Source: Cupriavidus necator N-1
GTDB taxonomy: Bacteria > Pseudomonadota > Gammaproteobacteria > Burkholderiales > Burkholderiaceae
Direction: 5' to 3'
Assembly (NCBI RefSeq): GCF_000219215.1
Contig: NC_015726.1
Coordinates: 1 to 64,000 of the forward strand
Length of the DNA: 64,000 bases
Shown: positions 12,184 through 20,817 of the stretch, in pieces
Layout of the letters: the number at the start of each line of letters is the position of its first letter
Position numbering within the stretch: position 1 is the first letter of the stretch
Notes under the pieces: generated by a model
The model's input: the letters and a program-made list of their open reading frames with translations, nothing else
Databases searched by the model: none
Told to the model about the DNA's origin: nothing
Translations under genes and position numbers: made by a program

Positions 12184-13114
12184 TCTTCTTAACAACGCCG
12201 TGGCAGTTGGCCTGCTGGCGGCTGCCGTGCGGATGCTGACGCCGCTGCTGCTGGCTGCCGCGGGCGAGCTGGTTGCCGAGAAAGCGGGCATCATGAACCT
12301 GGGGGTCGAGGGCACTATGATGACCGGCTGTTTCGTCGCCTTCCTGGTGACGTTCCTGTCGGGGTCGCTGGCGCTCGGCATTGCGGCGGCGGTGCTGTCC
12401 GGCGCAGCCCTGGGCGGCCTGATGGCGTTCGCCACTGTGACGCTGCGCATCGAGCAGTTCATCATGGGGCTGGCCATCAACCTGCTCAGCTCGGCGTTGA
12501 CGGCCTACGGCTTTCGCGCGCTGCTCAAGCAGGTCCCGGCGGAGCAAGCCGTGATCGAGCCGCTGTCCACGCTGCGCATTCCCGGGCTGGCGGACCTGCC
12601 CCTGGTCGGCGAGGCCTTGTTCAACCAGACCTGGATGACCTACCTGGCATACCTGATGGTGCCGGCCATTGCCTTGCTGCTGTATCGCACGCGCCTGGGC
12701 CTGGAGCTGCGCAGCCTGGGCGAGAACCCCAAGCTGCTCGATACCGCGGGACACAGCGTCGGGGTGCCGCGCTATGGCGCGGTGATCTTCGGCGGCGCCA
12801 TGGCGGGGCTGGCCGGCGCGGCCCTGAGCGCCGGCTCGTCGATGCGCTTTGTCGAGGAAATGACCGCCGGGCGCGGCTGGATCGTGATTGTCATCGTGGT
12901 CGCGGCAAACTGGCGCGTCTGGCGCGTGCCACTGGTGACTGCCGTGTTTGCGCTGCTGCAGGCGGCACAACTGCAGGCGCAGGCGAACGGCGTGGCATTC
13001 CCCTACGAGATCCTGCTGGCATTGCCGTACATTGCCGCGGTGGGAATCATGATCGCGTTCAGAAGTTCATCGCGCATGCCCTCGGCATTGGGCGTCCCCT
13101 ATCGCCGCCAGTAA
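12176..13114 (+). CDS. Nucleoside ABC transporter permease 2
   Basis: 312-residue second permease of the BMP-type importer. The ATG at 12176 gives MHDLLNNAVAVGLLAAAVRM; the family signature EKAGIMNLGVEGTMMTG follows, then about eight hydrophobic spans. The last part ends QANGVAFPYEILLALPYIAAV, typical of YufQ-like permeases. It is the last gene of the porin-importer operon and faces the convergent LysR pair across 63 bases that contain a strong hairpin. Confidence 0.88.
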   Translation: MHDLLNNAVAVGLLAAAVRMLTPLLLAAAGELVAEKAGIMNLGVEGTMMTGCFVAFLVTFLSGSLALGIAAAVLSGAALGGLMAFATVTLRIEQFIMGLAINLLSSALTAYGFRALLKQVPAEQAVIEPLSTLRIPGLADLPLVGEALFNQTWMTYLAYLMVPAIALLLYRTRLGLELRSLGENPKLLDTAGHSVGVPRYGAVIFGGAMAGLAGAALSAGSSMRFVEEMTAGRGWIVIVIVVAANWRVWRVPLVTAVFALLQAAQLQAQANGVAFPYEILLALPYIAAVGIMIAFRSSSRMPSALGVPYRRQ

Positions 13115-13144
13115 ATGGCCTGTGCGGCTCAGTGCCGGTGCGCC

Positions 13145-13171
13145 GGGACGCCGTGAGTGCGCCGGCGTCCC
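13145..13171. terminator. Hairpin between convergent operons
   Basis: GGGACGCCG (13145-13153) pairs perfectly with CGGCGTCCC (13163-13171). There is no clear T-run on either side, so its role as a terminator is inferred from position between the convergent importer operon and LysR genes. Confidence 0.4.
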
Positions 13172-13177
13172 GCGCCA

Positions 13178-14170
13178 TCAGCCGGCTGACGACGCGCTGC
13201 CGACGAGGTAGTAGCTGCAGGACTCGATCTTGCCGAACGAGTCGACCATCATGTCGATGAAGGCGCGCAGCTTGCGGTTCATGAAGCGCTGGCGCGGATA
13301 CATGCAATAGACCGGCAGCGACGGCGCCTCCCAGTGCGGCAGGATGGGCTGGAGCGAGCCTGCCGCGACCTCGCCGTGCACGAAGAACTCGGGCAGCAGC
13401 GCGATGCCGTGGTGCCGCGCCGCCATCGTCTTGATCACCCACAGGTCGTTGCTCGATGCGGCGATATTGAGTTGCCCGAGCGACTGCCACGCCCCGTCGC
13501 CGGTGCGCAGCGCGATCTCGCCGCGTTGCTCGTCCTGCACCAGCAACTTGTGGCGGGCAAGGTCGGACGGCGTTGCCGGCGCGCCGTGGGTGCCGACGTA
13601 CTCCTGGCTTGCGTACAGCCGGTAGGTCAGCCGCCCCAGCAGGCGCGCGGCCAGTTCGAGGTCGGTGCGCGGCACGGAGCAGACATAGCAGTCGATGTCG
13701 TTGCCGATGGCCGCCGACGAATCGCTGACCAGGTCGACATGGCAGACGACTTCCGGGTGGGTCTGCACATAGCGCCGCAGCACGTGATTGACGTACGAGG
13801 TGGACAGATGGCTGGTCGCGACAATCGAAAGATGGCCGCGCTCGCCGCCACCCAGCTCGCGCGCGGCGAGGCTGGCCTGCTCGAGCCCGGCCTGCAGTTC
13901 ACCGAGCAGGCGCGTGCAGTTCGCGTAGAAGTCACGTGCCGCTTCGGTGGGCACCGGCTTGCCCGCCGTACGCACGAACAACTGGACGCCGAGCGCCGAC
14001 TCCAGCCGCATCAGGTGGCGGCGCAGCGTCGCCTTCGGGACGCCGCTGGCATTCTCCGCCGAAGTCAGGCTGCCATGGCGCATCACCAGCGCGAAGGCTT
14101 CGACCATCTTCAGGTCGATCACGTTGGTGGCGCCGTCTCCGGCGGCCTGCAGGTCCAGCAGGAAGTTCAT
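13178..14170 (-). CDS. LysR-family transcriptional regulator (second of a tandem pair)
   Basis: 330-residue LysR-type regulator. N-terminal winged HTH about residues 18-75 (LVMRHGSLTSAENASGVPKA, then TLRRHLMRLESALGVQLF) and an effector domain to about 310. The start MNFLLDLQ is chosen because TGAGATG joins the stop of the upstream LysR (14174-14172) to this ATG with a single base between, a coupled arrangement; an upstream ATG at 14242 would overlap the neighbour. It shares many motifs with the other LysR (VPKATL, DIDCYV, SSxNDxWxxKxMA), so they are paralogues. Likely targets are the flanking nucleoside-uptake and demethylase operons. Confidence 0.87.
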   Translation of the reverse strand: MNFLLDLQAAGDGATNVIDLKMVEAFALVMRHGSLTSAENASGVPKATLRRHLMRLESALGVQLFVRTAGKPVPTEAARDFYANCTRLLGELQAGLEQASLAARELGGGERGHLSIVATSHLSTSYVNHVLRRYVQTHPEVVCHVDLVSDSSAAIGNDIDCYVCSVPRTDLELAARLLGRLTYRLYASQEYVGTHGAPATPSDLARHKLLVQDEQRGEIALRTGDGAWQSLGQLNIAASSNDLWVIKTMAARHHGIALLPEFFVHGEVAAGSLQPILPHWEAPSLPVYCMYPRQRFMNRKLRAFIDMMVDSFGKIESCSYYLVGSASSAG

Positions 14171-14171
14171 C

Positions 14172-15122
14172 TCACCCGGTCCGCGAGGTTGCCGCGCCAC
14201 CGGCGATATACACGTGCAGCGCATGGATGCGCGTGAAGGCATCGGCCATCAGGTCGAGCAGCGCGCCAAGCTTGCGTCCGATCTGGCGCTGCGCGTGATA
14301 GGTGCAGTGGACCGGCAGCGCCGGCGCTTCCCATTCGGGCAGCACTACCTGCAGCATGCCGCCGTCGACCTCCGGCTGCGCGAAGAAGTCCGGCAGCACG
14401 GCGATGCCGTAGCCGTCGATGGCCATGGACTTCAGGATCCAGTAGTCATTGGTCGACGACGCCACCGGCACGAGGCAGGATTCCGTTACGCCGTCGCGCG
14501 ACAACTGCAGCGCGATGGTCGGTGCGTGGCGCCGCAGGATCAGCGCCTTGTGGCGCGCCAGGTCCGCGGGCGCCGCCGGCGCGCCGTAGCGTGCGAGATA
14601 GCCGGCGCTGGCGAACAGGCGCAGGCGCAGGGTACCCAGCTGGCGAGAGGCCAGATGCGGCCCCAGCGGAGGCCTTGAGGTGACGTAGCAGTCGATGTCT
14701 CGCGAGATATCGGTCACCGGATCACTCACCAGCGTCAGCCGGCATACGATGTTCGGGTGCAGCTGCATATAGCGGCTGACCACATAGGTGACGAATGACG
14801 AACTCAGGTAGCTTGGCGTCGCAATGCAGAGCTCGCCGGAAATATCGCTTGAGAGGTTCTGCACCGCGGCCGCGGCGGCCTCGTACTCTGCCGAGACCGC
14901 ATCAAGCATGCGCTGCGCACGCACGTAGAACTGCTGGCCGGCCTCGGTCGGCACCGTGCCGCGCGCGGACCGCAGCAACAGCTCGGCGCCCAGCGATTCT
15001 TCCAGGCGTGCGATCAGCCGCGACAGGGTGGCCTTCGGCACGCCGCTCTGCGCCTCGGCCGCCGACAGGCTGCCATAGCGCATCGCGAAGACAAAGGCTT
15101 CGATCAGCTTCAGGTCTGGCAT
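14172..15122 (-). CDS. LysR-family transcriptional regulator (first of a tandem pair)
   Basis: 316-residue LysR-type regulator, start MPDLKLIEAFVFAMRYGSL; an in-frame start 27 bases upstream (15149) would add nine residues without homology to the usual LysR start. HTH AEAQSGVPKATLSRLIARLE, then a periplasmic-binding-like effector domain. It lies between the deaminase-like gene and its own paralogue. Two co-transcribed LysR proteins may act as a heteromeric sensor or read two related inducers; both ideas are inference. Confidence 0.87.
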   Translation of the reverse strand: MPDLKLIEAFVFAMRYGSLSAAEAQSGVPKATLSRLIARLEESLGAELLLRSARGTVPTEAGQQFYVRAQRMLDAVSAEYEAAAAAVQNLSSDISGELCIATPSYLSSSFVTYVVSRYMQLHPNIVCRLTLVSDPVTDISRDIDCYVTSRPPLGPHLASRQLGTLRLRLFASAGYLARYGAPAAPADLARHKALILRRHAPTIALQLSRDGVTESCLVPVASSTNDYWILKSMAIDGYGIAVLPDFFAQPEVDGGMLQVVLPEWEAPALPVHCTYHAQRQIGRKLGALLDLMADAFTRIHALHVYIAGGAATSRTG

Positions 15123-15265
15123 CGTGGCGTCCGTTCGGGCCGGTGGCATTGCAGCGCATGGCGCCTGGGAAGACGCGCAGTGGGAATCCTGCCACTATTG
15201 TTTTTTCACTGCGCTGCAGCTATCCGTGATTTCCCGAGTCGTGGCCGCGGCCAGGGCCGGTGGCA

Positions 15266-16297
15266 TCAGGAGGGGGCAGCGTACCTGTCCAGCTGCTGCA
15301 GCCATTCCCGCTTCAGGTGCTCCGGCACGAACGCCGCGCGCATGCCGTTGCCCGCGAGCCGGACGAGATCGTCGCGCTGCAGGTGGTAGGCGCGGGCAAC
15401 GTCAATGTAGTTCGCCAGCAGGTCCTGGCCAATCATCATGGGGTCGTCGGAATTGAGCGTGACCGCAGCGCCACGCCGCCACATCTCGCGCAGCGGGTGT
15501 GCGGCCAGGTCGGGATAGCGCCCCGGTTCGACCGCAAGGCTCGACAGCGGGCACAGCGTCAGCGGAATCTGCCGCTGCACGAGCACGTCGATCAGCCGCG
15601 GGTCCTCGACCGCGCGAAGGCCATGGTCGATGCGTTCGAGCGGCAAGGCATCGAGCGCTTCCCAGATGGCTTCCGGATCTTCATCCCAGCCCAGGTGCGC
15701 GGTGGTGTGGAAGCCGAGCTCCCGTGCACGCAGGAACGCGTCACGATGCGTGGCCGGCGAGATGCCGACTTCCTGCCCGTCCATGCCGACCGCCACCACG
15801 CCCGCGCTGAGGCTGAAGGTGGCAAGGCTGTCGACCATGGCGCGCGCCTCGGCGGCAGACATGGTGCGGTCGATGTCGGCAATAAATGCGATCTCCACGC
15901 CATGCTGTTCGCGGCAGCGTTGCCGGCCGATCTGCAGGCCGGCAACCACCGCCTCCAGCGGGATGCCGCGCCGCTGGTGCTGGGCCAACGTGAACATGAC
16001 CTCGCGGTAATGGATATTCTGGCGCCTGGCATCGGCGCCCAGGTCGAGTACGGCGTCGGCGAAGTCCTCGCTCGTGTTCAGCACCGAGCACACCGCGCCG
16101 AAATGGCCAAGGAACTCGTCGAGGTTGCTGAAGGCATGCGCGGCCCGCACCTGCGCAACGGTGTCATAGGGAAGCGCGATGCCGTTCCTGCGGCCAAGCA
16201 TCAGCAGGCGTTCCGGCGCAATGGCGCCCTCAAGGTGCACATGAAGCTCTACCTTGGGCAGGGCATGGATGAAGTCGAGGCGCTTGTGATCGTCCAT
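15266..16297 (-). CDS. Adenosine/adenine deaminase-family amidohydrolase with altered active site
   Basis: 343-residue metallo-amidohydrolase of the ADA family. Zinc ligands are visible: HVH at 19-21 (LHVHLEG), His201, and Asp284 in LNSDDP; the acid/base His225 (ERIDHG) is also present. The motif normally read HAGE, whose Glu protonates the purine N1, is HLGW here (201-204), so the usual catalytic Glu is Trp204, followed by DED. The start at MDDHKRLDFI is chosen as the family start; the ORF continues upstream to 16456 through a terminator hairpin. Context (nucleoside importer, demethylase operon) supports purine chemistry, but ordinary adenosine deamination is doubtful. It may act on a modified purine or lack deaminase activity. 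Confidence 0.8.
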   Translation of the reverse strand: MDDHKRLDFIHALPKVELHVHLEGAIAPERLLMLGRRNGIALPYDTVAQVRAAHAFSNLDEFLGHFGAVCSVLNTSEDFADAVLDLGADARRQNIHYREVMFTLAQHQRRGIPLEAVVAGLQIGRQRCREQHGVEIAFIADIDRTMSAAEARAMVDSLATFSLSAGVVAVGMDGQEVGISPATHRDAFLRARELGFHTTAHLGWDEDPEAIWEALDALPLERIDHGLRAVEDPRLIDVLVQRQIPLTLCPLSSLAVEPGRYPDLAAHPLREMWRRGAAVTLNSDDPMMIGQDLLANYIDVARAYHLQRDDLVRLAGNGMRAAFVPEHLKREWLQQLDRYAAPS

Positions 16298-16376
16298 GAT
16301 CGGAAAGGATAGTTGAGTATGCCGGTGCTGGCCGCACCGTGCCATGATGCCGCCATGCGGTGTTCGCCGCTGCGGA

Positions 16377-16405
16377 AAATAAAAAAGGTCCTTGCAGCAA
16401 GGACC
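16377..16405 (-). terminator. Terminator of the demethylase operon
   Basis: Perfect 7-bp stem GGTCCTT (16387-16393) and AAGGACC (16399-16405) with a 5-base loop. On the minus strand it is followed by TTTTTTATTT (16386-16377). It lies downstream of the frmB-like gene and upstream of the deaminase-like gene, so the latter probably has its own promoter in 16298-16376. Confidence 0.85.
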
Positions 16406-16482
16406 AAGACCCAGCGACACAGCCTTGCGCACGGAGTTACGCAAGGCGTACCACAAGCCATGTTGCCCAGCTGTCCGTTGCG

Positions 16483-17322
16483 CTACAGCTGCGCCGCATG
16501 ATGCGCGATATGGTCCCCGATGAAACTCATGATGAAGAAATAGCCGTGGTCGTAGCCCGGGTGCCGGCGCAGTTCGAGCGGCTGCCGGGCCTGCCGGCAG
16601 GCGTCTTCAAACGACGACGGATGCAGCTGGCTGGCCAGGAAGGGGTCATCCATGCCCTGGTCGACAAGAATGCCCTGCGGATACGGCGTGCTGGCGGCGG
16701 CCATCAGCTGCGACGCGTCATGGTCAGCCCAGGCCGCCACGTCGCCGCCGAAGTAGCCGGCAAACGCCTTGCGTCCCCACGGGCATTGCGTCGGTGCAGC
16801 GATCGGCGCCAGCGCGGACACCGAGCGGAACCGGCCGGGATGGCGCAAGGCCAGCATCAGCGCGCCATGCCCGCCCATGGAATGCCCCATGATGCCGATG
16901 CGGCCCCTGGCCACGGGCAAGGCGCTCTCGATCAGCTCGGGCAATTCCAGCGCAATGTAGCTCTCCATCCGGAAATGGCGCGACCATGGCGCGGTGACGG
17001 CATCGACATAGAAGCTGGCCGCCAGGCCGAAATCGCTGTCGGTCGAGGCCTGCTCGATGCCGGCGCCGCGCGGACTGGTGTCCGGGGCAATCAGCATCAG
17101 TCCATGCCGGGCGGCAAAGCGCTGAGCGCCCGCCTTGATAACGAAGGTCTCCTCGTTGCAGGTCAGCCCCGCAAGATAGATCAGCGCCGGCACCGGCCCG
17201 TGCGCCGCCGCGGGCGGCAGGTAGGCCGAGAACCGCATCGGCAGGCCGGTGGCGGCGCTGGTGTGCGAGTACAGTTGCTGGCGTCCGCCATGGCACATGT
17301 GCTCGGAAAGCAGTTCGATCAT
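16483..17322 (-). CDS. frmB: S-formylglutathione hydrolase
   Basis: 279-residue esterase-D-type alpha/beta hydrolase (EC 3.1.2.12) that splits S-formylglutathione to formate and glutathione, second step of glutathione-dependent formaldehyde oxidation. The nucleophile elbow is GHSMGGHGAL, with the usual family sequence YLAGLTCNEETF and a catalytic His in HPGYDHGYFF near the C-terminus. Start MIELLSEHMCHGG has GGAG 9 bases upstream; an alternative ATG at 17391 overlaps the reductase stop and would add 23 residues. Last gene of the Rieske operon, just before its terminator. Its presence there implies that the oxygenase releases formaldehyde. Confidence 0.93.
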   Translation of the reverse strand: MIELLSEHMCHGGRQQLYSHTSAATGLPMRFSAYLPPAAAHGPVPALIYLAGLTCNEETFVIKAGAQRFAARHGLMLIAPDTSPRGAGIEQASTDSDFGLAASFYVDAVTAPWSRHFRMESYIALELPELIESALPVARGRIGIMGHSMGGHGALMLALRHPGRFRSVSALAPIAAPTQCPWGRKAFAGYFGGDVAAWADHDASQLMAAASTPYPQGILVDQGMDDPFLASQLHPSSFEDACRQARQPLELRRHPGYDHGYFFIMSFIGDHIAHHAAQL

Positions 17323-17383
17323 GGGCTTGCACTCCGTGAATGGGATATGTCGTCGGCGGTCGTAGGCGATCGCCGGCGCCTGC

Positions 17384-18361
17384 TCAGACATCGAGCACCA
17401 GCCGCGCCGTCAGGGCGCGCGAGCAGCACGGCATGACGACGTCGCCGGTCGCCTTCTCGGCCTCGGTCAGGTAGACGTCGCGATGGTCGGGCGTGCCTTC
17501 GAGCACGCGCGCCATGCAGGTGCCGCACACGCCCTGCTCGCACGACACCTCGATCTCGATGCCCTGGGCGTACAGTGCCTGCACGATGGACATGCCGGGC
17601 GGCACCATGCAGTGCACGCCGCGCCGCGCCGCGACGACTTCAAACGGCGCGTCGGCGCTGCCCTGGCCGGCAACATTGGCGGCGGCCTGGAAATACTCGT
17701 AATGGATCTGGGTGTCCGGCAGCACGCGGCGCGCCAGCTGCATGACGCCATCCATGAAGGCCGACGGGCCGCAGCTGTAGACATGCGTGGCGGGTGTCGC
17801 CTGCGCAATGGCGCCGCGCAAGGCGTCATGCGTCTGCTCGGGCGAGAGCCCGAAGTGATAGTGCACCTGACCGGCCTGCGACGCGTGCACCAGGCGCTCA
17901 TGGAATGCCACATGGGCGGGTGAGCGCGCGAAGTAGTGCAGCGTGAACGGACGCCTTGCGGCCCTGAGCTGCAGCACCATGGCGAGCAGCGGCGTAATGC
18001 CGATGCCCGCGCCGAACAGCAGCGAAGGGCCGCCCTCAGCCAGCGCGAAGTGGTTGCGCGGCATGCCGATCGTCAGCACATCGCCTTCGCGCAGGTGGTC
18101 GTGAACGGCCAGCGATCCGCCCCGCGAGCCCGGCTCGCGCTTGATGCCGAGCAGGTAGCAGCCGGCCTCGTCAGGCCCGTTGCAAAGGGAGTACTGCCGT
18201 ATCAGGGGCTTGCCGCCGCCACGGGCCGGCAAATGCAGGTCGATATGCGCGCCGGCGGCGAAGGCGGGCAGGGCGCCGCCATGCTCCGCGACAAGTTCAA
18301 GCGCAATAATGTCTTCGGCCACCGGATACTTCCGGCGGATAACGGTACGGATGGTGTCCAT
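17384..18361 (-). CDS. Oxygenase reductase, flavin plus plant-type 2Fe-2S (phthalate dioxygenase reductase family)
   Basis: 325-residue NAD(P)H-dependent reductase. Flavin-binding barrel with RQYSL (55-59), nucleotide-binding motif GAGIGITPLLAM (117-128), and C-terminal 2Fe-2S domain with Cys274, Cys279, Cys282 and Cys312. This is the VanB/phthalate dioxygenase reductase order. Unlike NdmD of caffeine degraders it has no fused N-terminal Rieske domain; the operon supplies that domain as a separate protein. It lies 21 bases after the GST-like gene and is the natural electron source for the two oxygenase subunits. Confidence 0.92.
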   Translation of the reverse strand: MDTIRTVIRRKYPVAEDIIALELVAEHGGALPAFAAGAHIDLHLPARGGGKPLIRQYSLCNGPDEAGCYLLGIKREPGSRGGSLAVHDHLREGDVLTIGMPRNHFALAEGGPSLLFGAGIGITPLLAMVLQLRAARRPFTLHYFARSPAHVAFHERLVHASQAGQVHYHFGLSPEQTHDALRGAIAQATPATHVYSCGPSAFMDGVMQLARRVLPDTQIHYEYFQAAANVAGQGSADAPFEVVAARRGVHCMVPPGMSIVQALYAQGIEIEVSCEQGVCGTCMARVLEGTPDHRDVYLTEAEKATGDVVMPCCSRALTARLVLDV

Positions 18362-18382
18362 GACGGAATCGGCCTCCGGAGA

Positions 18383-19012
18383 CTACAACGCAATGGCGAA
18401 GATGCCGGGCATGCCGATAAAGCCGTCCAGGCGCCGGACGCGCTCGATCCAGCGCCGCAGGGCCGGGTAGCTGTCGCGCGCGATGCCGCCTTCATGCGAC
18501 AGCGCCACATAGGGAAAGCAGGCAATATCGGCGATCGTGGCGGACCCTCCCACCAGCCAGCCGCGCCCGGCGATCTCGGCTTCGGCAAGATGGTCGTCGA
18601 TTCGGCGGAACAGCACATGCGCATCGCGCCGCGCGGTTTCCACGTCGAGCTGGTAGCCGAGCGCGTCATGCAGCCGCGCCGCGGAGGCCGTTCGCGTAAT
18701 GTCGTCGGCGACTGCCAGCCAGCTCACGACCTGGCCGCGCGCTTCAGGATCCATGGGAAACCACGACAGGGTCTCGTCGTAGCGCGAGGCAAGATAGACC
18801 AGGATGGCCTGGGCGTCGCGCAGCCGGTAGTCGCCGTCTTCGATGACCGGCAACTGCCCGAAGGGATTGATCGCCAGGAACGCCTCAGACCTGTGCTCGC
18901 GGCCCGGATGGAAATCGACGGCCACGCTGGTGTAGGCAACGCCGAGCAAGTGCATCATCAGCCGTAGCTTGTAGCAGTTGCCGGACAGTTCGTAGTTGTA
19001 GAGTTTGATCAT
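18383..19012 (-). CDS. Glutathione S-transferase-like protein
   Basis: 209-residue protein with a thioredoxin-fold N-terminus (IKLYNYELSGNCYKLRLMMH, then INPFGQLPVIEDG) and an all-helical C-terminal domain (ADIACFPYVAL). Placed between an oxygenase subunit (27 bases) and the reductase (21 bases). In the NdmCDE N7-demethylase a GST-like protein, NdmE, is a structural partner of the Rieske-less NdmC and NdmD. The same role is plausible here (inference). A detoxifying or glutathione-dependent catalytic role is the alternative. Confidence 0.88.
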   Translation of the reverse strand: MIKLYNYELSGNCYKLRLMMHLLGVAYTSVAVDFHPGREHRSEAFLAINPFGQLPVIEDGDYRLRDAQAILVYLASRYDETLSWFPMDPEARGQVVSWLAVADDITRTASAARLHDALGYQLDVETARRDAHVLFRRIDDHLAEAEIAGRGWLVGGSATIADIACFPYVALSHEGGIARDSYPALRRWIERVRRLDGFIGMPGIFAIAL

Positions 19013-19039
19013 GGGGTAGGTCTCGGGTATGAGGGACGC

Positions 19040-19909
19040 TCAGGCGTGGACGCCGAAGCGCAGGCGCTTGTCCCGCAGCCAGCGGCGGTAGGCTATGGAC
19101 ATGGCATCCGCGCGCGCGGGCACCTCGGTGCGCGGATCGAGCGGCAGGCGCCTGGGCACCTGGCTCTCAAGGATGGGCTTGTCCTGCGCGAAGATCAGCT
19201 GCATGAACGAAATCATCTCGGCGTTGCTGCTGACGTCGTCGAAGTAGCCAAGCAGCGAGTACACCAGGCTGTGCTCCTCGTCCTGCGGCTGGACCTGCAG
19301 CAGGATGAAATCAACATCGCCCGGACGCGTGGGGCATGACTTGTAAAGCATCGTGGTGAACGGCTGCATCACGCGGTAGGTGTAGACGATGTCCAGGCCA
19401 CCGTCCGCCGAGGGCGCCGCCCTGGGCTGCCAGAAGCGGCAATCCGTGGCCCACAGCTCGTCGGTGGCCTGGCGCCATTCGACCTTGTACTCGGCCACTG
19501 CGCTGTGCGGCTCCTTGCCAAGCCAGTCCGTATGCACATACGGAAAATGGGCCATGTCGAGAAAGTTCTCGACGATGCGCAGTCCCGAGGTGTGCACGCC
19601 GATGGCGCCGCAAGGGATGATCCGGCGGCCCGGCTGGTCGAACTCGTCGATGGCGAACAGCGGCCGGGTCGGGGTTTCGAACGCGATCCAGATGGTGGCG
19701 TACTGCTCCAGCACACGGATCTCTTCGGGCTGCGCGCTGGCGTCGTCGTGGCGCACCTGCGCGCGCAGCCCGCCGGCCATGTCGCGTGTGACGGCGATCG
19801 CCTGTCCCAGCACACAGGCCTGGAAAGTCTGCCCGGGCGCCACGGACGCGCTGGCGGCGGCGACCAGCCACTCCCCGGCCAGCGCCGGGTCAATGTACGG
19901 CTTCATCAT
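19040..19909 (-). CDS. Rieske-less oxygenase catalytic subunit (NdmC-like), copy 1
   Basis: 289-residue ring-hydroxylase-type catalytic protein. The mononuclear iron motif is intact: Asn115, Asp118, His121, His126 in ENFLDMAHFPYVH. The N-terminus keeps the shell of a Rieske fold (VLGQAIAVTR, YATIWIAFETP) but the cluster-binding stretch with C-x-H and C-x2-H is absent. The conserved C-terminal part reads FAQDKPILESQVPRRLPLDPR. Start ATG at 19909 has GGAG six bases upstream. Electrons must come from another chain, presumably the free-standing Rieske protein two genes upstream. Paralogue of the next gene. Confidence 0.85.
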   Translation of the reverse strand: MMKPYIDPALAGEWLVAAASASVAPGQTFQACVLGQAIAVTRDMAGGLRAQVRHDDASAQPEEIRVLEQYATIWIAFETPTRPLFAIDEFDQPGRRIIPCGAIGVHTSGLRIVENFLDMAHFPYVHTDWLGKEPHSAVAEYKVEWRQATDELWATDCRFWQPRAAPSADGGLDIVYTYRVMQPFTTMLYKSCPTRPGDVDFILLQVQPQDEEHSLVYSLLGYFDDVSSNAEMISFMQLIFAQDKPILESQVPRRLPLDPRTEVPARADAMSIAYRRWLRDKRLRFGVHA

Positions 19910-19935
19910 CAGTTTCTCCGAAGGGGGCACCCGTA

Positions 19936-20817
19936 TTACCGGCCGGGCGCGTCAGCACGCGTCTCGCAGGTGCCGTAGCGCACGTTGCGCGCGCGCAGCC
20001 AGCGGCGGTACGCACTGGAGGACGCATCCGCGCGCGCGGATGTCTCGACGCGCGGGTCCAGCGGCAGGCGCGCCGGCAGCTGGCTCTCCAGGATTGGCTT
20101 GTCCTGGCCGAAGATGGTCTGCTGGAAGTCGATCAGCTCGCTGTCTCCATGGGTCTCGTCGAACAGCAGCATCATCAGGTGCGCGCGGCTCTCGCATTCG
20201 GTCAGGGGCTGCACGAACAGCGCGATCACGTCGCGTGCCGGCGCGCACGCCGGGCTGGTCTTGTACAGCAGCGCGGCATACGGCTGCACGACCCGGTAGA
20301 CGTAGTCGACATCGATGCCGGCCGCCGCAGTGGCCGCGGCCCTGGGCTGCCAGAACCTGCACTCGGTGGCCCAGAGTTCGTTGGCATCGTCGACCGCCAC
20401 CCGGTACTCCTTCACTTCCGTATGGGGCTCCTGCCCGAGGATGCCGGTGTGCACGTAGGGGAAATGCCCCATGTCAAGGAAGTTCTCGATCATGCGCAGC
20501 CCCGAGGTCTTCACGCCGATGGCGCCGCAATCGACATGGCGGCGTTGTGCCTCGCCGTACTCGGGCCACGCGAACAATGCCTGCTGCGGCGCGCCCAGTG
20601 ATACCCAGGTGAAGCCGTAGCAGTCCATGGCCCGGTATCGCGCGTGCGGGGCGATATCCGAAGCCGCCACCGGCTGGCCGTGCTCGCGCCAGATTGCGAT
20701 CGGCTGGCCCAGCAGCATGGTCTTGCTGGCCGCGGCGGTCACGCGGCTGGCCGCGGAAACCACGAACCAGTCGTCGCGCAGGGCCGGGTCGATATTGTCC
20801 AGGGTCGGGCGGTTCAT
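19936..20817 (-). CDS. Rieske-less oxygenase catalytic subunit (NdmC-like), copy 2
   Basis: 293-residue paralogue of copy 1. Iron-site residues Asn112, Asp115, His118 and His123 lie in ENFLDMGHFPYVH; no Rieske cysteine-histidine pairs exist in the N-terminal 100 residues (ASDIAPHARYRAMDCYGFTW spans the gap). C-terminal FGQDKPILESQLPARLPLD matches copy 1. The ATG at 20817 overlaps the Rieske-gene stop by 4 bases (ATGA), so the two are coupled; the longer ORF upstream is the Rieske gene in another frame. Two different catalytic subunits suggest a hetero-oligomer or two substrate positions. Confidence 0.85.
   Translation of the reverse strand: MNRPTLDNIDPALRDDWFVVSAASRVTAAASKTMLLGQPIAIWREHGQPVAASDIAPHARYRAMDCYGFTWVSLGAPQQALFAWPEYGEAQRRHVDCGAIGVKTSGLRMIENFLDMGHFPYVHTGILGQEPHTEVKEYRVAVDDANELWATECRFWQPRAAATAAAGIDVDYVYRVVQPYAALLYKTSPACAPARDVIALFVQPLTECESRAHLMMLLFDETHGDSELIDFQQTIFGQDKPILESQLPARLPLDPRVETSARADASSSAYRRWLRARNVRYGTCETRADAPGR

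Noticed and set aside
15178..15215. Hairpin AGTGG-N8-CCACT followed by T-rich sequence
   Set aside because: Short stem; the T-run is on the strand where no gene ends nearby, so not called a terminator.
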